From Bryum argenteum (Eukaryota > Streptophyta > Bryopsida > Bryales > Bryaceae), in NCBI GenBank assembly GCA_037043015.1, contig CM073328.1:4575409-4639408 (forward strand): a stretch of DNA of 64,000 nt, written 5' to 3'. A model generated the notes under the pieces. The model was not told the DNA's origin and searched no databases. It saw only the letters and a list, made by a program, of their open reading frames with translations. Position numbers and translations under genes: made by a program. This document shows positions 1-12,220 of this stretch, piece by piece. The first letter of the stretch is position 1. Each line of letters opens with the position of its first letter.

Positions 1-139
1 GAGAGGTTGGGAGGATAGTTTACTTGGACTGAACATCTTGCAGAAGTGGCGAGGTTGTCAGAATTGGTGATGTTTGCTGAAGCATACTGCACACTTCGGA
101 AGAGGACAGGAGGAACCCATCATTGCCAATTGCCTGAAC

Positions 140-1989
140 ATGGCGAGTGGCGCGCAGTCAATGAGACTTCAAGCTGCCATATTCTTGAATCTGTTCATCC
201 TGCTTACAAAACACTGCGGTAAGGGCCACATTCTGAACCAGCTACAGTTCAATTAGATTTCCTGGATTTTCTCTAACCATCGAACTTGTATTCAAACGCT
301 CTATCTTCATGATCACAAAGTTGTAGAATGTCATTAGAATTCTGCCAATTAAGAAGCATCGATGTGCATTAATTGCTTCCTGTTTGAGCCATGCAGCGTT
401 TACTGATGCAGCTCTAGGCCTCTTCGTCTTCGGAGATAGCTACACAGGTAACACCAGAACCTGAACAAAATGTCAACCGATTATCAGACATTCAATTATG
501 TGTTCATGGTTGCTAAACACTGCACAATTATTCTGGCAGATACTGGTGAAAATAATCCATACCCGTTTGGAATGACATGGACTGAAGATGGATATGCCCA
601 CCGTTCATCGGATGGGCGGAATTTAGCGGACTTCATTGGTAACTATGCTCTGAACTCAGACCTCGATGACATGCTTGATGTCCTCTTCTAAAGGCAGATG
701 TTCAAATGCTATTCCGGTCATGGATTCACTTATTTGAGTTGATGATACTCGTCAATGTGCTGTTGTAGCGGCCAAGTTCGGGGTGCCATCACCGTCTCCA
801 TGGCAGTACTTGGACGGACAAGGAAATCCGAACAACGGAGGTGCAAATTTCGGCGTGGGTGGTGCTGCTGTCACGTATAACGATGGACACCGGTCATTCG
901 AGCAGCAAGTGGATGCCTTTGAGGCTCTCGTGAAAGGCGGCACATGGACAGCGGATCACTTGGCATCATCGGTGGCTCTCGTCTCCATTGGTGTGAACGA
1001 CTACACACTGTACAATCAACAGGGCAATGGAATCGGGGTATGATCTCACTCCATAAGCCATTGACGGCATGTGCACCCCAACTTAGAAATAGCATATTAG
1101 ATTCAATTTCCTATCAGTTTGACCTTCTTCATCGAGCACTTTGCTTCAATAGTTGGTTCAATATGTTAATTTAATTGTGGATTCCAAGGTATAGTCCAAC
1201 ACAAGCCGATCTATAAAAACAGCTGGGACTGTAGAGAATAAAAATTACACCATCTTTGGTACGATTGTATGAGCAATGCCCGAACCTAAGTATGCAACTG
1301 CTATGGAAGTCCGACAGATTCTTTCGGGAAAGTAGTTTGCATGAACTTAACAGTCGAAGACGTACCTTATTCAGCTGTCTTCTTATGAGCTTGGAATGCC
1401 ACATTCAGGGAATCGGTGCATTTGTTGATACGGTGGTTTACAAAATGGGAGTTGGTTTAGAAAGGCTTCAGTGGCTCGGTATACCGAACATTCTGGTGGA
1501 CAATCTGGTGCCGATTTCCTGTATGCCATTTACCACACTTTGGGTGAACGGCGAGACGGGCTGCGCGACCGATGATCTGCGGGACACTGAAACGAGTTTA
1601 CACGACGAAAAGCTGCAAGGGAAGGTGTATGAACTGAACAAAGGTGGAGCCAACATTGTCATGTTAGATTTGACCAAGGCACTTCGTAACTTGTTCGAGA
1701 ATGGGCCATCATATGGTAAGCACAGTTTCGGGATAGCCAGAGTTTTGTGATAAGGACAGAGATGTTTGTTTTACTCACTGAACATTTTGGTGCAGGTTTT
1801 ACTGAAGCTTACAAACGATGTTGGCCGGATGGACAAGCCGTGTGTAAGAACCCGTCGAACCATGTCATCTTTGACAGCATACATCCAACTGATGCTGCAT
1901 GGAAAGCGGTGACTGACCTCTACACGTTCTCGGAGGGATACACCAAAGGGCCTACACTTGATTCATGGATCCAGAAGAACAATCTCTAG
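140..1989 (+). CDS. GDSL esterase/lipase (SGNH hydrolase), secreted; six exons
   Basis: Predicted secreted acyl-ester hydrolase of the plant GDSL family. Six exons with GT-AG borders and matching phases are visible: 140-218, 412-447, 540-638, 769-1037, 1409-1715 and 1796-1989, giving 327 residues, a usual family length. Exon 1 encodes a hydrophobic signal peptide (about residues 8-25), which is why I start at 140 rather than at the in-frame ATG at 74. Block I (FVFGDSYT-DTG, nucleophile Ser) spans the 36-nt exon 2 and exon 3. Block II is ANFGVGG, block III is SIGVNDY, and block V is DSIHPTD with the catalytic Asp and His. No stop interrupts the spliced frame, so the gene looks intact. The substrate cannot be read from sequence. 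The least certain border is the exon 5 acceptor, because the frame is also open upstream of it. Confidence 0.85.
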
Positions 1990-3265
1990 CTTAGATACGT
2001 ACCAGTTCCGAAAGCGCAATTTGATCATGGCAACGCAAAGTTGACAGCGACCTTTTGAAAATTGCGGAAATCCTGTAACAAATAGAAGTGAAACTTGAGC
2101 ATTACTAAGACGCTGAACAGAAAATCGCTCTGTTAATAAGCTCATAGCAGAATGGCAATGACGGCCGCAGATAGAACCTTAAGAATATCTATCTAGAATT
2201 TCAGATGCTGGTGCAAGGCTTTCCATCGATGAAGATCGGAGGTTATCATATGTTTCAATGACGGACAAGATTACCTGCTCATCAAAATTTCAATGTACGG
2301 AAACGAGGAAAGATAACACATCATACTCTGAGTTGCTTGAAGTATGAAGGATCGAAGGTCGCACAAATGAGTGGAATGACTGCGATCGAGAAAACTTCTT
2401 AATGCGGAAATAGGAAATGCTTCTCATACGTTCTTCTGTACCTTCTCACATGGAACGATCACAAGAATTAATTACAAGAATCGATCGCAAGAAAAGATTA
2501 CAAGAAAACATTACAAGCGCTAAGTGCGCCAAAATTCCGTTCTCTACACAGAATTCATGAAACTCGCTAAGAAATCCTTCTACTTAAAGATTGACTCTAC
2601 GTCATTAAAATTGAAGGCAAATTGCAATCTGCTTAATAAAACTACAAAACTTAATTAACTGGAAAAAAATACCTCGCATCGTCATAAACTTTCTTGAATT
2701 AACTACAGCCAATTTCTCGACAGACAAGAATCAAACAAACAGCCGATGCGCCGGATTACATTCATCATACAGTCGATCTCTGTTACGAATTCACTCAGGC
2801 CTTCCTTAGTACTATGTATGATTTTAAGCTCCTGTAGAATATATTTGCGATCACTGAAAAATCTATGACAAGCGATAAGCAATCTACTCATTGAACTTTA
2901 ATTCCATCGTCTCGAGAATAAAATCACTCAATCGCTCAGCTGCTTCCACAGGTCAAACTTTGGAAAAGCACCGCCTCCGTTCTCGGCAAACGACAAGAAT
3001 CAAACAAACAGCTAATAAGCCATATGACATTCATCAGACAAGCGATCTCCACTCAGGCCTTTCTTAACCCTTTAACGACCAGGAAGCCTGAATATGGTCG
3101 TTTTTGCACTTAACAATCAAACGAGGGCAATGCTCAAAGACACGACTCATGCAAAATGACATCAAAGCACATTTTATTCATTTCGGAGTAGCGAGTTGCT
3201 ACAATCCCATGACATGAGCAGAATCAGTAAAATCCTGCTCCATACAGTGCTACAGTGACTCAAAT
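1990..3265. other. Gene-free stretch with a short direct repeat
   Basis: I see no coding sequence here. Two diverged direct copies of an ~80-bp segment lie at 2723-2808 and 2992-3068. Both begin GACAAGAATCAAACAAACAG and end with ACTCAGGCCTT(T/C)CTTA. A loose repetition of ATTACAAGAA occurs at 2465-2515. The right part probably includes the 3' UTR of the minus-strand peptide gene. Confidence 0.5.
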
Positions 3266-3454
3266 TTAGTAGCAAAGTCCATCGCACCATCCGCTGCAGC
3301 AATCCTTGGCCTTCTTGCACGCATACTCGAGCGGCAAGCATTTTTTGCTCGAGAGTTCACGAGCCGCCTCCGCATCCAGCACGGCCATGGCCAGCAGTAG
3401 CACTACTGCAAGAATGGCCATAACGAACACAGAACTCATTTGATAGCGAGCCAT
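3266..3454 (-). CDS. Small secreted cysteine-rich peptide, inhibitor-cystine-knot (knottin) spacing
   Basis: A 62-residue single-exon protein. Residues ~7-30 form a strong signal peptide (hydrophobic AILAVVLLLAMAV, then a probable cleavage after DAEA). The mature part is only ~32 residues and holds six cysteines in the order C-x6-C-x5-CC-x3-C-x3-C, the textbook inhibitor cystine knot framework with expected pairing C1-C4, C2-C5, C3-C6. Plant knottins act as protease or amylase inhibitors, antimicrobial peptides or signals; the sequence does not say which. A weak TATA-like CTATAACA lies 60-70 bp upstream on the minus strand (3517-3524). The tight spacing together with the signal peptide makes a chance ORF unlikely. 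Expression is not shown. Confidence 0.72.
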   Translation of the reverse strand: MARYQMSSVFVMAILAVVLLLAMAVLDAEAARELSSKKCLPLEYACKKAKDCCSGWCDGLCY

Positions 3455-4007
3455 TGGTGATGTCGTGCTTGATCTCGAGCTTTGGAAGAGTGATGATGAT
3501 GGGGTTGGTTCGAGGATGTTATAGCAACTGATTGTACCTTATGATGCACTTGTTTGAATGCTTCCTGCCGTGATTTGACTTATGAGGCATCATCGATTCG
3601 AACATGCCACTTTCAAGCTTCTTATGAACCCAAATTGTTGAGGAATGTCAAAGATCTATGTGAGGCCGGTGCTAGCCTTACTTAGTGTAAAGTGTTTTGT
3701 TTTTAAGACTTGATGCTACTGTATGTTTGGGCAAAATCAAGTCAAAGTCAATGATGAGTGTATGTATTTGGTCAAATATAAAATTGTAGGTTCCTACATT
3801 GCATGATCGATGTTTTGACTTTTTGTTCGCGGGAGGTTAAATTTTCAAGGGAATATTAAGGAATTGACCCTCACAGATTGCATATCTACTGAAATGGCCC
3901 TGAAACTACTAAACCATCCTCCCAAACTCTTTTACCAATACAAGCCATTCTGCTCCAACATGACGAACTCTTCCGTCGAAAGCAGAACCCTAGAGCTCTC
4001 GGCTCTC
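3455..4007. promoter_or_regulatory. Presumed upstream region of the knottin gene
   Basis: No coding sequence is recognised. The stretch lies upstream of the minus-strand peptide gene and downstream-facing toward the Hint relic. It is AT-rich, with a TATA-like CTATAACA (minus) at 3517-3524. The promoter role is inferred from position only. Confidence 0.3.
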
Positions 4008-4082
4008 CATTTCACACCAGTATCAGCAGGTACATTTCGCACCAGTATCAGCAGGTACATTTCGCACCAGTATCAGCAGGTA
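4008..4082. repeat. 25-bp tandem repeat, three copies
   Basis: Three head-to-tail 25-bp units at 4008-4032, 4033-4057 and 4058-4082 (unit begins CATTTCGCACCAGTATCAGC). The first copy differs at one base and the other two are identical. The array ends just before the Hint-module relic. Confidence 0.95.
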
Positions 4083-4091
4083 TGTAATCAT

Positions 4092-4677
4092 GGACAGTAA
4101 CACAGTGTGCTCAACGATTCAGCCCTCAACGCCAAGATCTCACTGCCGAATGCCATGTGGTTTGGGGCTTGTCCAGGACCTGAGTATTTATGAGTCGGGG
4201 AAGACCTGTTCATGTCTACCGCTGGAGAAGTGTTGTACAAGCGCGGTCAGGACATCGCTGTCGGTGACAAAATGTGGGCGCGAGGATCACCGAAAGCAAT
4301 CATGTTGGTGGTGATCAGCGTTTCCAGAGTAGAGAAAGAAGGGCTGCACAATCCCTTTAAACACCCTCGCTGGCTGGCACCCTCATCGTCAATGGCGTGG
4401 CGGCATCAACTCACAGCGATCGATTGGTTCCTGGACACCACTTTCGAGTCTCTTGGCATCAGCACACATCGGCTCCCAGATGGTGCTGTTCCCCGTACGA
4501 ATGCTGTACCGCGTCTTGGGCAAGGATCTGTACGTGAGCATTTACAGTCGATTGGACGCTCTGGTCGACAGAGCCGAGGTCGGAACCACTCACGGTGGCA
4601 GCATCACCGCAACTTCTGCCATGATTGCAGCTTTTCTGCTCTCAAAACTAGTGGCAAACACCCATGGCCAAAAGTGA
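4092..4677 (+). pseudogene. Hint-module (hedgehog/intein C-terminal autoprocessing domain) relic, frameshifted
   Basis: Three overlapping reading frames together give the conserved tail of a Hint domain. In the first frame (4212 onward) the string RGQDIAVGDKMW matches the internal '..DvavGD.v' strand, followed by SVSRVEKEGLHNPF. At about 4360 the reading shifts to a frame giving GTLIVNGVAASTHSD, the hallmark end of the Hint module. A 4-bp duplication (CGATCGAT near 4425) then breaks the frame again. A third frame (4453-4677) continues with the post-Hint helical segment (PVRMLYRVLGKDLYVS). Two stops lie upstream (near 4098 and 4191), and no N-terminal catalytic Cys is visible. It is a decayed gene or a poorly resolved multi-exon one. 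Family assignment is moderately sure; loss of function is nearly sure. Confidence 0.62.
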
Positions 4678-4712
4678 GTGCCAATTGCGGAATGTATCGT
4701 AAACCTCGGTAG

Positions 4713-6403
4713 TCCCCACTGACAATCCCACTGAATTTGTACAGCTAGTGGCTAAAGATTCAAGTCCCTTTCTCATAACATGAAGTCGGGATTGGTCACA
4801 GCTGCTTTAAATGGTAGACTTGAAAATGGACAGCGGGATTGTCCAGCTTTACAGTTCGTGACTATGCAGCCGAGCTGAGCAGTCATGTGTAATACGACAT
4901 TATGAATACGATCTTTGCCCCCAACAACACATCGTTACTATGATCAACTTGGAGCAACGAATTGCTGGTTTTTCACATCTTTGTACTGAAAATGTGGGTC
5001 CCCATGAGAAATTCAAGAGTGATAGTCGATACCCTAATATTTTTGCGCATTTGATCAATTGAGTGATGTGGGTAAGAAACATAGGGTACCGCATCAGTGA
5101 CTACCGACAGAATGTTAGTGACTTCCCGCCACTATTCAATCTGTCACTTTTGAGTTGTTCAAGTGACAGCTTTGCAATTCAACAATATCATGTACTCATC
5201 ATAAACATTATAGAATGTCAAACCAAGGTAATATTTTACAAACTATAAGTCCACCTTCAAAAATTCATATCAAATTGTAGAAGAGTCCAAAAATGATGAA
5301 TCCACTTGGACTATCCTTCCATTGACTTTCCCATGCACAAAAATTGCTTACACTAGTAACTTCACTATAGATTTCACATGTCGCAATTATTGAGGACTCT
5401 CCCCTCCCATAAGGTATCAAGTCTTGCAAACAAAAACAAAAAAAAGGGCAACGCTTCTAGAATATCAAGAGAGAAAGAAGACGTATCCTCACCTTGGTCA
5501 CCTTGAAACAATTGACGGGCCATAACATATCCATCCTTTACTGAACTTCAGATTATTCAAGAACACAAAAACTAAAGAAAAACAGGTTCAACAAGAAAAA
5601 CGTATGTACACAATGATGTTGCACAAATGGAGTGCATTCTATACACAAATATATACAAGATTGGGACCTTCGCAGAACCACAACCCAGCTCATGGAGATC
5701 TACACTATTTAGCATCAAATTTTTTTTCTGCTTTTCTTGTCATTAGCATAACTTCTTCAAATTTAAACACATACAAATTTCGTGATCAAGCACTTTAGCC
5801 TCCCATCCAGCTTATTATTCGATCAACCTTGAATTACCTCAAATTACCTGTGCGGCTTGCTTTTTTTTTTCCCTCTTTTTTTGATTCCTGTTACTACAAC
5901 CAAGGAAGGAGGTTGGCTAGCTTGCATTTTATTTTACACCCAACAAAGTAGAATAATCACTCCACTGCCAAAATGCCGCAACTCCATCATCATCTTCATT
6001 GCTGTCAGATCTTCTTCAAGTCCCCAATTTTCCACCTGCTCACGTATCTTCGGCCACCTTGAAATAGAGGCGCCTCACAAGTACTGTTTGTCAATATCCA
6101 AACGACAGTTTTGGTCTCAAAAAAGGCATACAGCCTGCAAAGTCAAAATATGATATCGATGGGAGCATCTTTTGCCCAAGGACAATTTACTGGATACTTC
6201 GAGCCTGGCGGATAATGAACAGGCCAGAATGGAAGCACATTCCCCAGCTTAGCAATCTGCAGAATCAGATTTCAAAAGCAATCGTTAGAGAGACAATGTT
6301 GGTGAGCCTCCAAGTGATATCAGATATTGACTTTCAGGTTTACAGAAGAGCAAAAGAGTAAAATACTTTTAGGCAAGATGTTCATGTTAAGAAGACTCGG
6401 TTT
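4713..6403. other. Intergenic stretch, no gene recognised
   Basis: No ORF here looks real. The right part (about 6140-6400) is probably the 3' UTR of the ATG18-like gene. A minus-strand block at 6141-6258, preceded by an acceptor-like TTCTGCAG, can be read as 37 open codons, but the phase does not join to the last ATG18 exon. Confidence 0.4.
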
Positions 6404-9400
6404 TCAAGTATGAGGCGCACCTTCTTCACAGAATGGAAACATTGAGCCCTCCCAAACGTCGACATCTCCTGGCTCTGCGTTTTCGTTCTCTTCACTTTTA
6501 CTGTGAGCACCTTCTGTATCCTCACTCTCAGCATCCTCAGCTGTTCCATGGCCAGGACTTCCGTCCGAGGGGCTATCGCTCATCACATGGTTTCGGTTGC
6601 GGTCGATAACGAATGCAGGGTCGAAGTCAGAAGAGTTATTGGCAGTTCCACTCCCAGAGCCATTCGTTACTACCTGACCATATTGATCACCGGTCAAACC
6701 CTCAGATATTATGTGCCTGGTTGCTGCAGCCACATAGTCATCGTTCACGAAAGTGGTACCAATTCCTGCATGTAGCTGACCATCAGGAAGCTCTGGCGAT
6801 CCTTCGTTGTCGCTTGCACTATTATGATCAGAAGCTCCACCCACGCCAGAATTAGCTGAAGGCGACACACCAGGCTTCACGAACATTCCAATTGCGACCC
6901 TCGGTTCTGCCATCGGTATATTAATAGGTGACCCTTTCAGCTCTGGCTGGGTTTGATGGAAGTATGGCGGTGACCCAAATGACGATGGAGGTGTATCTGC
7001 ATCAATGAATAAACTGATGAGCGAAGGTAGATTCTACTACACTCGAGAACGTGAGAGTAAGGAGATGTGAAGTAGATCGCCTGACAGCATCAAGGCGTTA
7101 CTATGCTTTGACTCCATCAATAGCAATCTACACATCGAAAGAATGAGCGAGCTTCCACTGCAGTGAGAAAAAGCCTTATGAGTAATCAATGAAAGTGCCT
7201 GAGGTTATCTCAACGAACTTTCTCCACACGAGACTTTCTTATGCCATAGTCTAGAGGAAGTTCTAAGTATGAGTCTTTAAATTCTTTGTGTAGAAAATGA
7301 AGTGAAATTTCTCTCCGAATCAGAACCGCTCTAAAAAATTTGAGCCATAAAGGAGTTTCTTAGTCCACCATTGATAGACATTCAAACTCTTGTTACGAGA
7401 AAAGCGGTATGGTATCAAACCTTGATAGTTATGGTGATGATGGTAACCATTCAAACCACCTCCATTGGCAGCAGCATAAGGAGCACCTTCGGAACCAAAG
7501 CTACTGCAACTACTGGTGCGTTGAATAGGCATGCCCCTTAAATTATTTTCCTCTTGTTGACCCTCATCTCCAAGAAGCTGGCCGTGAGCATTGGACACAG
7601 CAGGCAAAGCATCTGATACCATGATGTCCCTGCACAAAAGAAGGTTGGTAAGAAAACCCGTTGAACACTCACATTGATATACGCAACCACGATACTCTTC
7701 GTGATTAATGATAAGCAGCAAAGAACAACCATCCCATTGCAGAGAAACAGAATCATACCTAGCACCCTGCGCTTTCGTAAATTTCTGAAGCCTTTCAATA
7801 ACAGGAACCAAGTCTTTCCTTCGTACTTCAACAATCCGCGTAGAAATTCTTTCAATCTCCATTTCTCCAGCCTCATCTTCACAGGTGTAATCATCAGCCT
7901 CGGGCTCCTTCGGCGTCCCCGAAAGCATCACATGAAATTGTATCTGAAACACGGTCCTAGTCAGATTCTACTTTGAATGACCAGGAATCGAGGTGACTTT
8001 CCTTCTATGAATATTGCAAGTGTAAAAGGTTGCTGAAATGCTTACCTTGGGCTTTGCCCAGATGGGCACGGGTCTAGCCTGATGCATCTGAACTTCAGCA
8101 TTCGACATAAACCAGCGTTGCATCTCTTCAGTTGCAGTGATATCCTTGGCGGTAGAAACGGTGCTTCCAGAATTTTCCAGTGCTACTACACTATCGTCAT
8201 GAGCTCCATCTTCAGCCTCAACTCTCTCTTCTCTCTCAACCCAGTTCGGTCGACGCGCAATATCCCATTTCTGTACAGGTTCAGCAACTACTTTCAACTC
8301 TTGTGGTTGTTGGCCAGGCATCTGTGGTAAGCCATTGACCGTTGTATAACCACCGTCACCTCCAATAGAAGGACGCAGCAAGTACCGAAGTAAATGCCCT
8401 GTAGGGAACAAAATCCAAAGTTGGTCCTTCAATGTCCCATTACCTATATCTGACTCCACACCTGCTAAACCACCGTCGTGAAAAACAGCAGCCACAGCTC
8501 CTGCGGTCATATTCGGTCTACCAGTTGCCGTTACTGCAGCACTCGTTACAGTACCTCGCCATCCACCATTCCCATTCTTTATTCTACTAACTACATTCAG
8601 GGTTATGGCAGGAGGAGGAGGGTAAAGAGCTAGCTGATTCAGGCTTAAAGATCCTGTACTAGACCACCAGGGGAACACTGGGGACGGTGTCAATGTCGGC
8701 CCTATCAACCCATCAACAGGTACTGTTGCGTGTGTCTGCGGTCCTACTGGTCCTCCGAATGGAGATATTGCGAACAAGTGATTGGTTCCCCTTGAAGAAC
8801 TCACAGAAATCCAACGACTATCGCTACTGAAACCGATGTCCTGAATTACCTGTAACAATTGCAACAAAACGTTGTAAACCGGTCTCAACAGAAACCAAAG
8901 TCATACAGAGTTCTTAGATCACTTACTGCATTGGTGACTCCACGAGAGAGTTTGTACAGATGTGCGAAAGTAGCGCTCGAGTCACCAACAATCCCATTAA
9001 CACCAACATTTGCAGATGGAGGAGTAAGACGAAACACGTTCAGGTTGTGACCATATACAGATGCAGTAACCAAGAGGGTGCCACTTGGATCAAAAGCAAG
9101 CGCAGACAATGGGCTTGAATGTGCCCTGAACTGTGCTACAACACTTTTGCTTACAACATCTCGAATAATCACCTGAAATTCAATAAACCACATGCATCAG
9201 TAATGAAAATAGAACGTAGGTAGAGTGCAGGGAGTAATACAACGTGGTATGCTGCAACTTACAGTGCCAGCAAACTCTGGTTCAAGAGGAGGGCTGCCTT
9301 GCCAAGGGCTGTGACCATTCCTGTAACCAATGGGACTACCGACTCCTGGAGAAGCATTGCCACCATCAGGCATAAGCTCGGAGCAATACTTCGAGATTGT

Positions 9401-10525
9401 CTTATATCCCATATCACTTAAAGTCACCACTCCTGCCACGAGATGTTTGCTGGATTCCTTGGCATAATGAGCTACGAAACTTCCGTTCGCAGGCGAGGTT
9501 GATGGGCTTGCCCCTGGTGATAAAGTTAAATGCTGTGGGGAGACACGACCAGATATTGCCGCAAGTGGAGTATTCGCTGCATATGCTAACCATCGAGGTC
9601 CAACTGCCATTGCGCCATATCCATAATGATTCGACCCTGGGGCTGGTGCTGGAGATGGATACGTAAGCACACTATACATATTCTGAAGCGTACCTGCATC
9701 AAAGCAATATATCTGCAAACAATGAAGCTTCACATTATCAGTCCATCCCCAGATTGGAAAAACCTCGAAACAAAGAGTGAAAAAAGCAGTCAATTACCTG
9801 AGTAGACAATGCCACAGCAACAACACGAGGACTACAGCGAACTGCATGAATTCCCCGGCTGAATCTCAAGGTGTGCACGTAGGTATGATTCCGAAGTGAA
9901 TAGAATCGGACAAAAGTTGGAACGGAGTGCGCAGTGACTCCTGTAGCACCTGGACTTCCAGAGCCTGGTCCATCAGAAGAGACAACCAAAAGCAACGGCC
10001 GAGCTCCATTAAAGTTCGCCACTCCTTCAATCGACTCTTGAAGTATTGGTTTTGGCGGTAGTCGCAGAAATGCCACGGGTCCGTCACGACGTGATACCAG
10101 TTCATGCACATTACTCGCATCTTGTACATCCCATACTTGGAATCCATTTGCATATGTCAATAAGAGCACTTCCCGAATCTCGCCTGAACCAAGCTCTAGC
10201 TTGTCAAAGTTTGACCACTGAACCTGCACAGCTCCAAAAAAATCAATCAATGCAACAACACCCTAAATGCTTCGTAATCTCCTTTACAAGGTAAGGAACG
10301 GGATGGAGTGAATGACAATATTGTCGTTACCTGCTCGCGCTGGCGTTCGTCTTCATGGTTGAGGGATCCATTAGGAGCTGCAGATACAGCAGCCTTTGCG
10401 GCGATAGAGCTCGCATTTGCAGAGACGCTCCGGAGTAAGTTGGAGATTGTGCGGATCGAAGAAGGAAGTGAGCTGAATTTGCCCCCACGGGGACTACGCA
10501 CATGATAGTCGGCATCGTTCCTCAT
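6404..10525 (-). CDS. ATG18: ATG18f/g/h-like autophagy protein: PROPPIN beta-propeller plus BCAS3 domain
   Basis: Predicted phosphoinositide-binding autophagy factor, cytosolic and recruited to PI3P membranes. The eight minus-strand exons I can place, with joined phases, are 10331-10525, 9798-10223, 9263-9712, 8927-9172, 8046-8849, 7759-7943, an exon starting at 7629, and 6404-6996. That gives about 1,000 residues, as in the large plant ATG18f/g/h group. Exon 1 has the basic-helical LRSVSANASSIAAKA start; exons 2-5 give WD40 blades (LLLTYANGFQVWDV, ALAFDPSGTLLVTAS). The exon 4/5 joint yields KLSRG-VTNA-VIQDIGFS, the FRRG-loop position, here degenerate as in this plant subgroup. Exons 6-8 give the BCAS3 part (EIERISTRIVE; PMAEPRVAIGMFVKPG) and the tail WEGSMFPFCEEG. 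The donor of exon 7 (somewhere in 7385-7500) is not resolved. No stop interrupts the model. Confidence 0.85.
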
Positions 10526-11479
10526 CCCAATTTTTGATTAAATTTGTTCGCAATTTTATTCGCATGCCCAAAATTCGGTCCTGAGAGACCACAAATCACG
10601 GTAACTAACGAGCTACGGAATTGAGACTCGTAGACACAAAACGCCAATAACATGATCGATGACTCGCAAGAATATGAAACCATTCTGCTTGTTTCAGTTT
10701 ACGGCAATTCTTTAGTGTGAGCACTAAAGAGAAACATTCTTAACTACTTACTAATCTAACCTAATTACACATTGCGGAAAGTGAAGTCTGACTCGGTGCC
10801 AGCAAATACCTGGCAAAGACTGACGAAATTTGTCAGCCCATTGCCTCCTTAGAAACCTGCGGTAACCATCACACGCTCTCCACTGATTTCCAAGTGCGTT
10901 TTACCAATTGAAGAAACTCTCTACCCTGAAACAAGAGAAGTATTCAACCGATATTCAGTCGTCCGTCCGTAACCCTGGAGAATCAAAACGATCCACAAGT
11001 CTCTACAACTTCTCTCACGATTTCTCAAACCTCAAGAGAAACAAATTCGCGCACAAATCAGAAATAAGAAGATCAGCCGCTCCGTTCAAAACTGGAACCA
11101 CCCGAATCGTGTAGTGACGACATGCACACGCCTCCCATTCACGCTTCTTTCTAAGAAACAACAATTACTCTACGCTACGCTAAAGCCACATCGACCACGA
11201 GAATTTCGCACCAATCAAGCAACCCAAATTCCATTTCCATCTCCGTCATCGCCTACCATACCTCCACACGCCAACCGCTGCGACGCATGAGCTAATCTTC
11301 TCTCTCTCTCTCGCTCTCTCTCTCTCTCACACACACACGATCGAGGCAAGGCAAGAACACAATTAAACAATAAGAAAAAAGGAAAGAAAAGAAAGCTATT
11401 CTGTTACCGTGGAAGGAAGGAAGAAGGGGGAAAAAAAAATTGGTTGCAGCAGATAGCGATGCGAGACGAGAACCGCGCC
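10526..11479 (-). promoter_or_regulatory. 5' UTR / leader region of the ATG18-like gene
   Basis: A ~950-bp stretch between the start codon and an upstream TATA box on the minus strand. It contains a CT/AC microsatellite at 11299-11338, and I see no coding sequence. A 5' UTR intron is possible but cannot be defined. Confidence 0.4.
11299..11338. repeat. (CT)n/(AC)n microsatellite
   Basis: About 30 bp of CT dinucleotides with one interruption, running into (AC)5. On the transcribed (minus) strand of the neighbouring gene this is a GA-rich tract, common in plant 5' leaders. Confidence 0.9.
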
Positions 11480-11485
11480 TTTATA
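11480..11485 (-). promoter_or_regulatory. TATA box, probable ATG18-like promoter
   Basis: TATAAA on the minus strand, followed by GGCGCGG. It sits ~950 bp upstream of the ATG with a GA-rich leader between. It is the best core promoter signal in the region; assignment is by position. Confidence 0.4.
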
Positions 11486-12220
11486 GTTAATCTCTCGTTG
11501 TGGGCCACAGGACAGGGCAGCACGAGTGGATGGTAGCGTACACCTTGCTCTTTCTCACCACACTAATAAACAACCAATTTCAGAATTGGGGCGGCATTTC
11601 TATGAGGTGCGAGATGGGGTCGGTGAGTGAGTGCGAGATCGAGAGTATCGACACGACGAATTGGGTGGCGATAAAGGAGGCTTTGCCCGCTTCGCTTTCT
11701 TTATAAAGGAGTTTTCATTTCGCGAGAAGCAGGGCCGGCTCTCATTTGTTGATGCTGATGGTTTTGTTTCTTCTTCGTGCACGCTTCCGTTTCTTTTTCT
11801 TCCATCGCTGGAGATGGGCTTGCTTTCTGCTGCTGCTGCTGATGCTCTTTCCACTTGCCGCTCACGTTACTCTCGGCTACTGCAAATTTGGCTTCTCCCC
11901 TGCGTCCGTCAACGAACAACCTTTCATCCATGTCGAAATACGTTCATCCAACGATCTTATCATCATTCGTTCGTGTAATCTATCATCCAAATCGCAGTTG
12001 CTATGGCGACACATTTCATCCAATAATCATGAATGGCGACATAGTGTCCATAAATAATGGATGAAAGTGTTCATCCAGGGGCATCCGTTTTCTGGATCCT
12101 AGTGGGGAATTGAATGTCACTTTCGACTGTAGAGGGGCAGAAATTGGGTGCATGATTTGTGGGTGAGCAAATGCACATGCCTAGATTTCCATTCATGAAT
12201 ACCCTAATTATATTCTGCAT
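11486..12220. other. Upstream flank, no convincing gene
   Basis: Several overlapping ORFs of 70-115 codons occur on both strands at 11500-12060. They shadow each other, have no recognisable domain and are rich in CTG/CAG-like runs (11828-11845). I treat the stretch as promoter or intergenic DNA. Confidence 0.4.

Noticed and set aside
6141..6258. Possible extra last exon of the ATG18-like gene
   Set aside because: It has an acceptor-like site and 37 open codons, but the phase-compatible join gives an immediate stop, and the family normally ends near FxEEG.
11600..12057. Overlapping 70-115-codon ORFs on both strands upstream of the ATG18-like promoter
   Set aside because: Mutually antisense, with low-complexity CTG/CAG content and no domain or splice logic.
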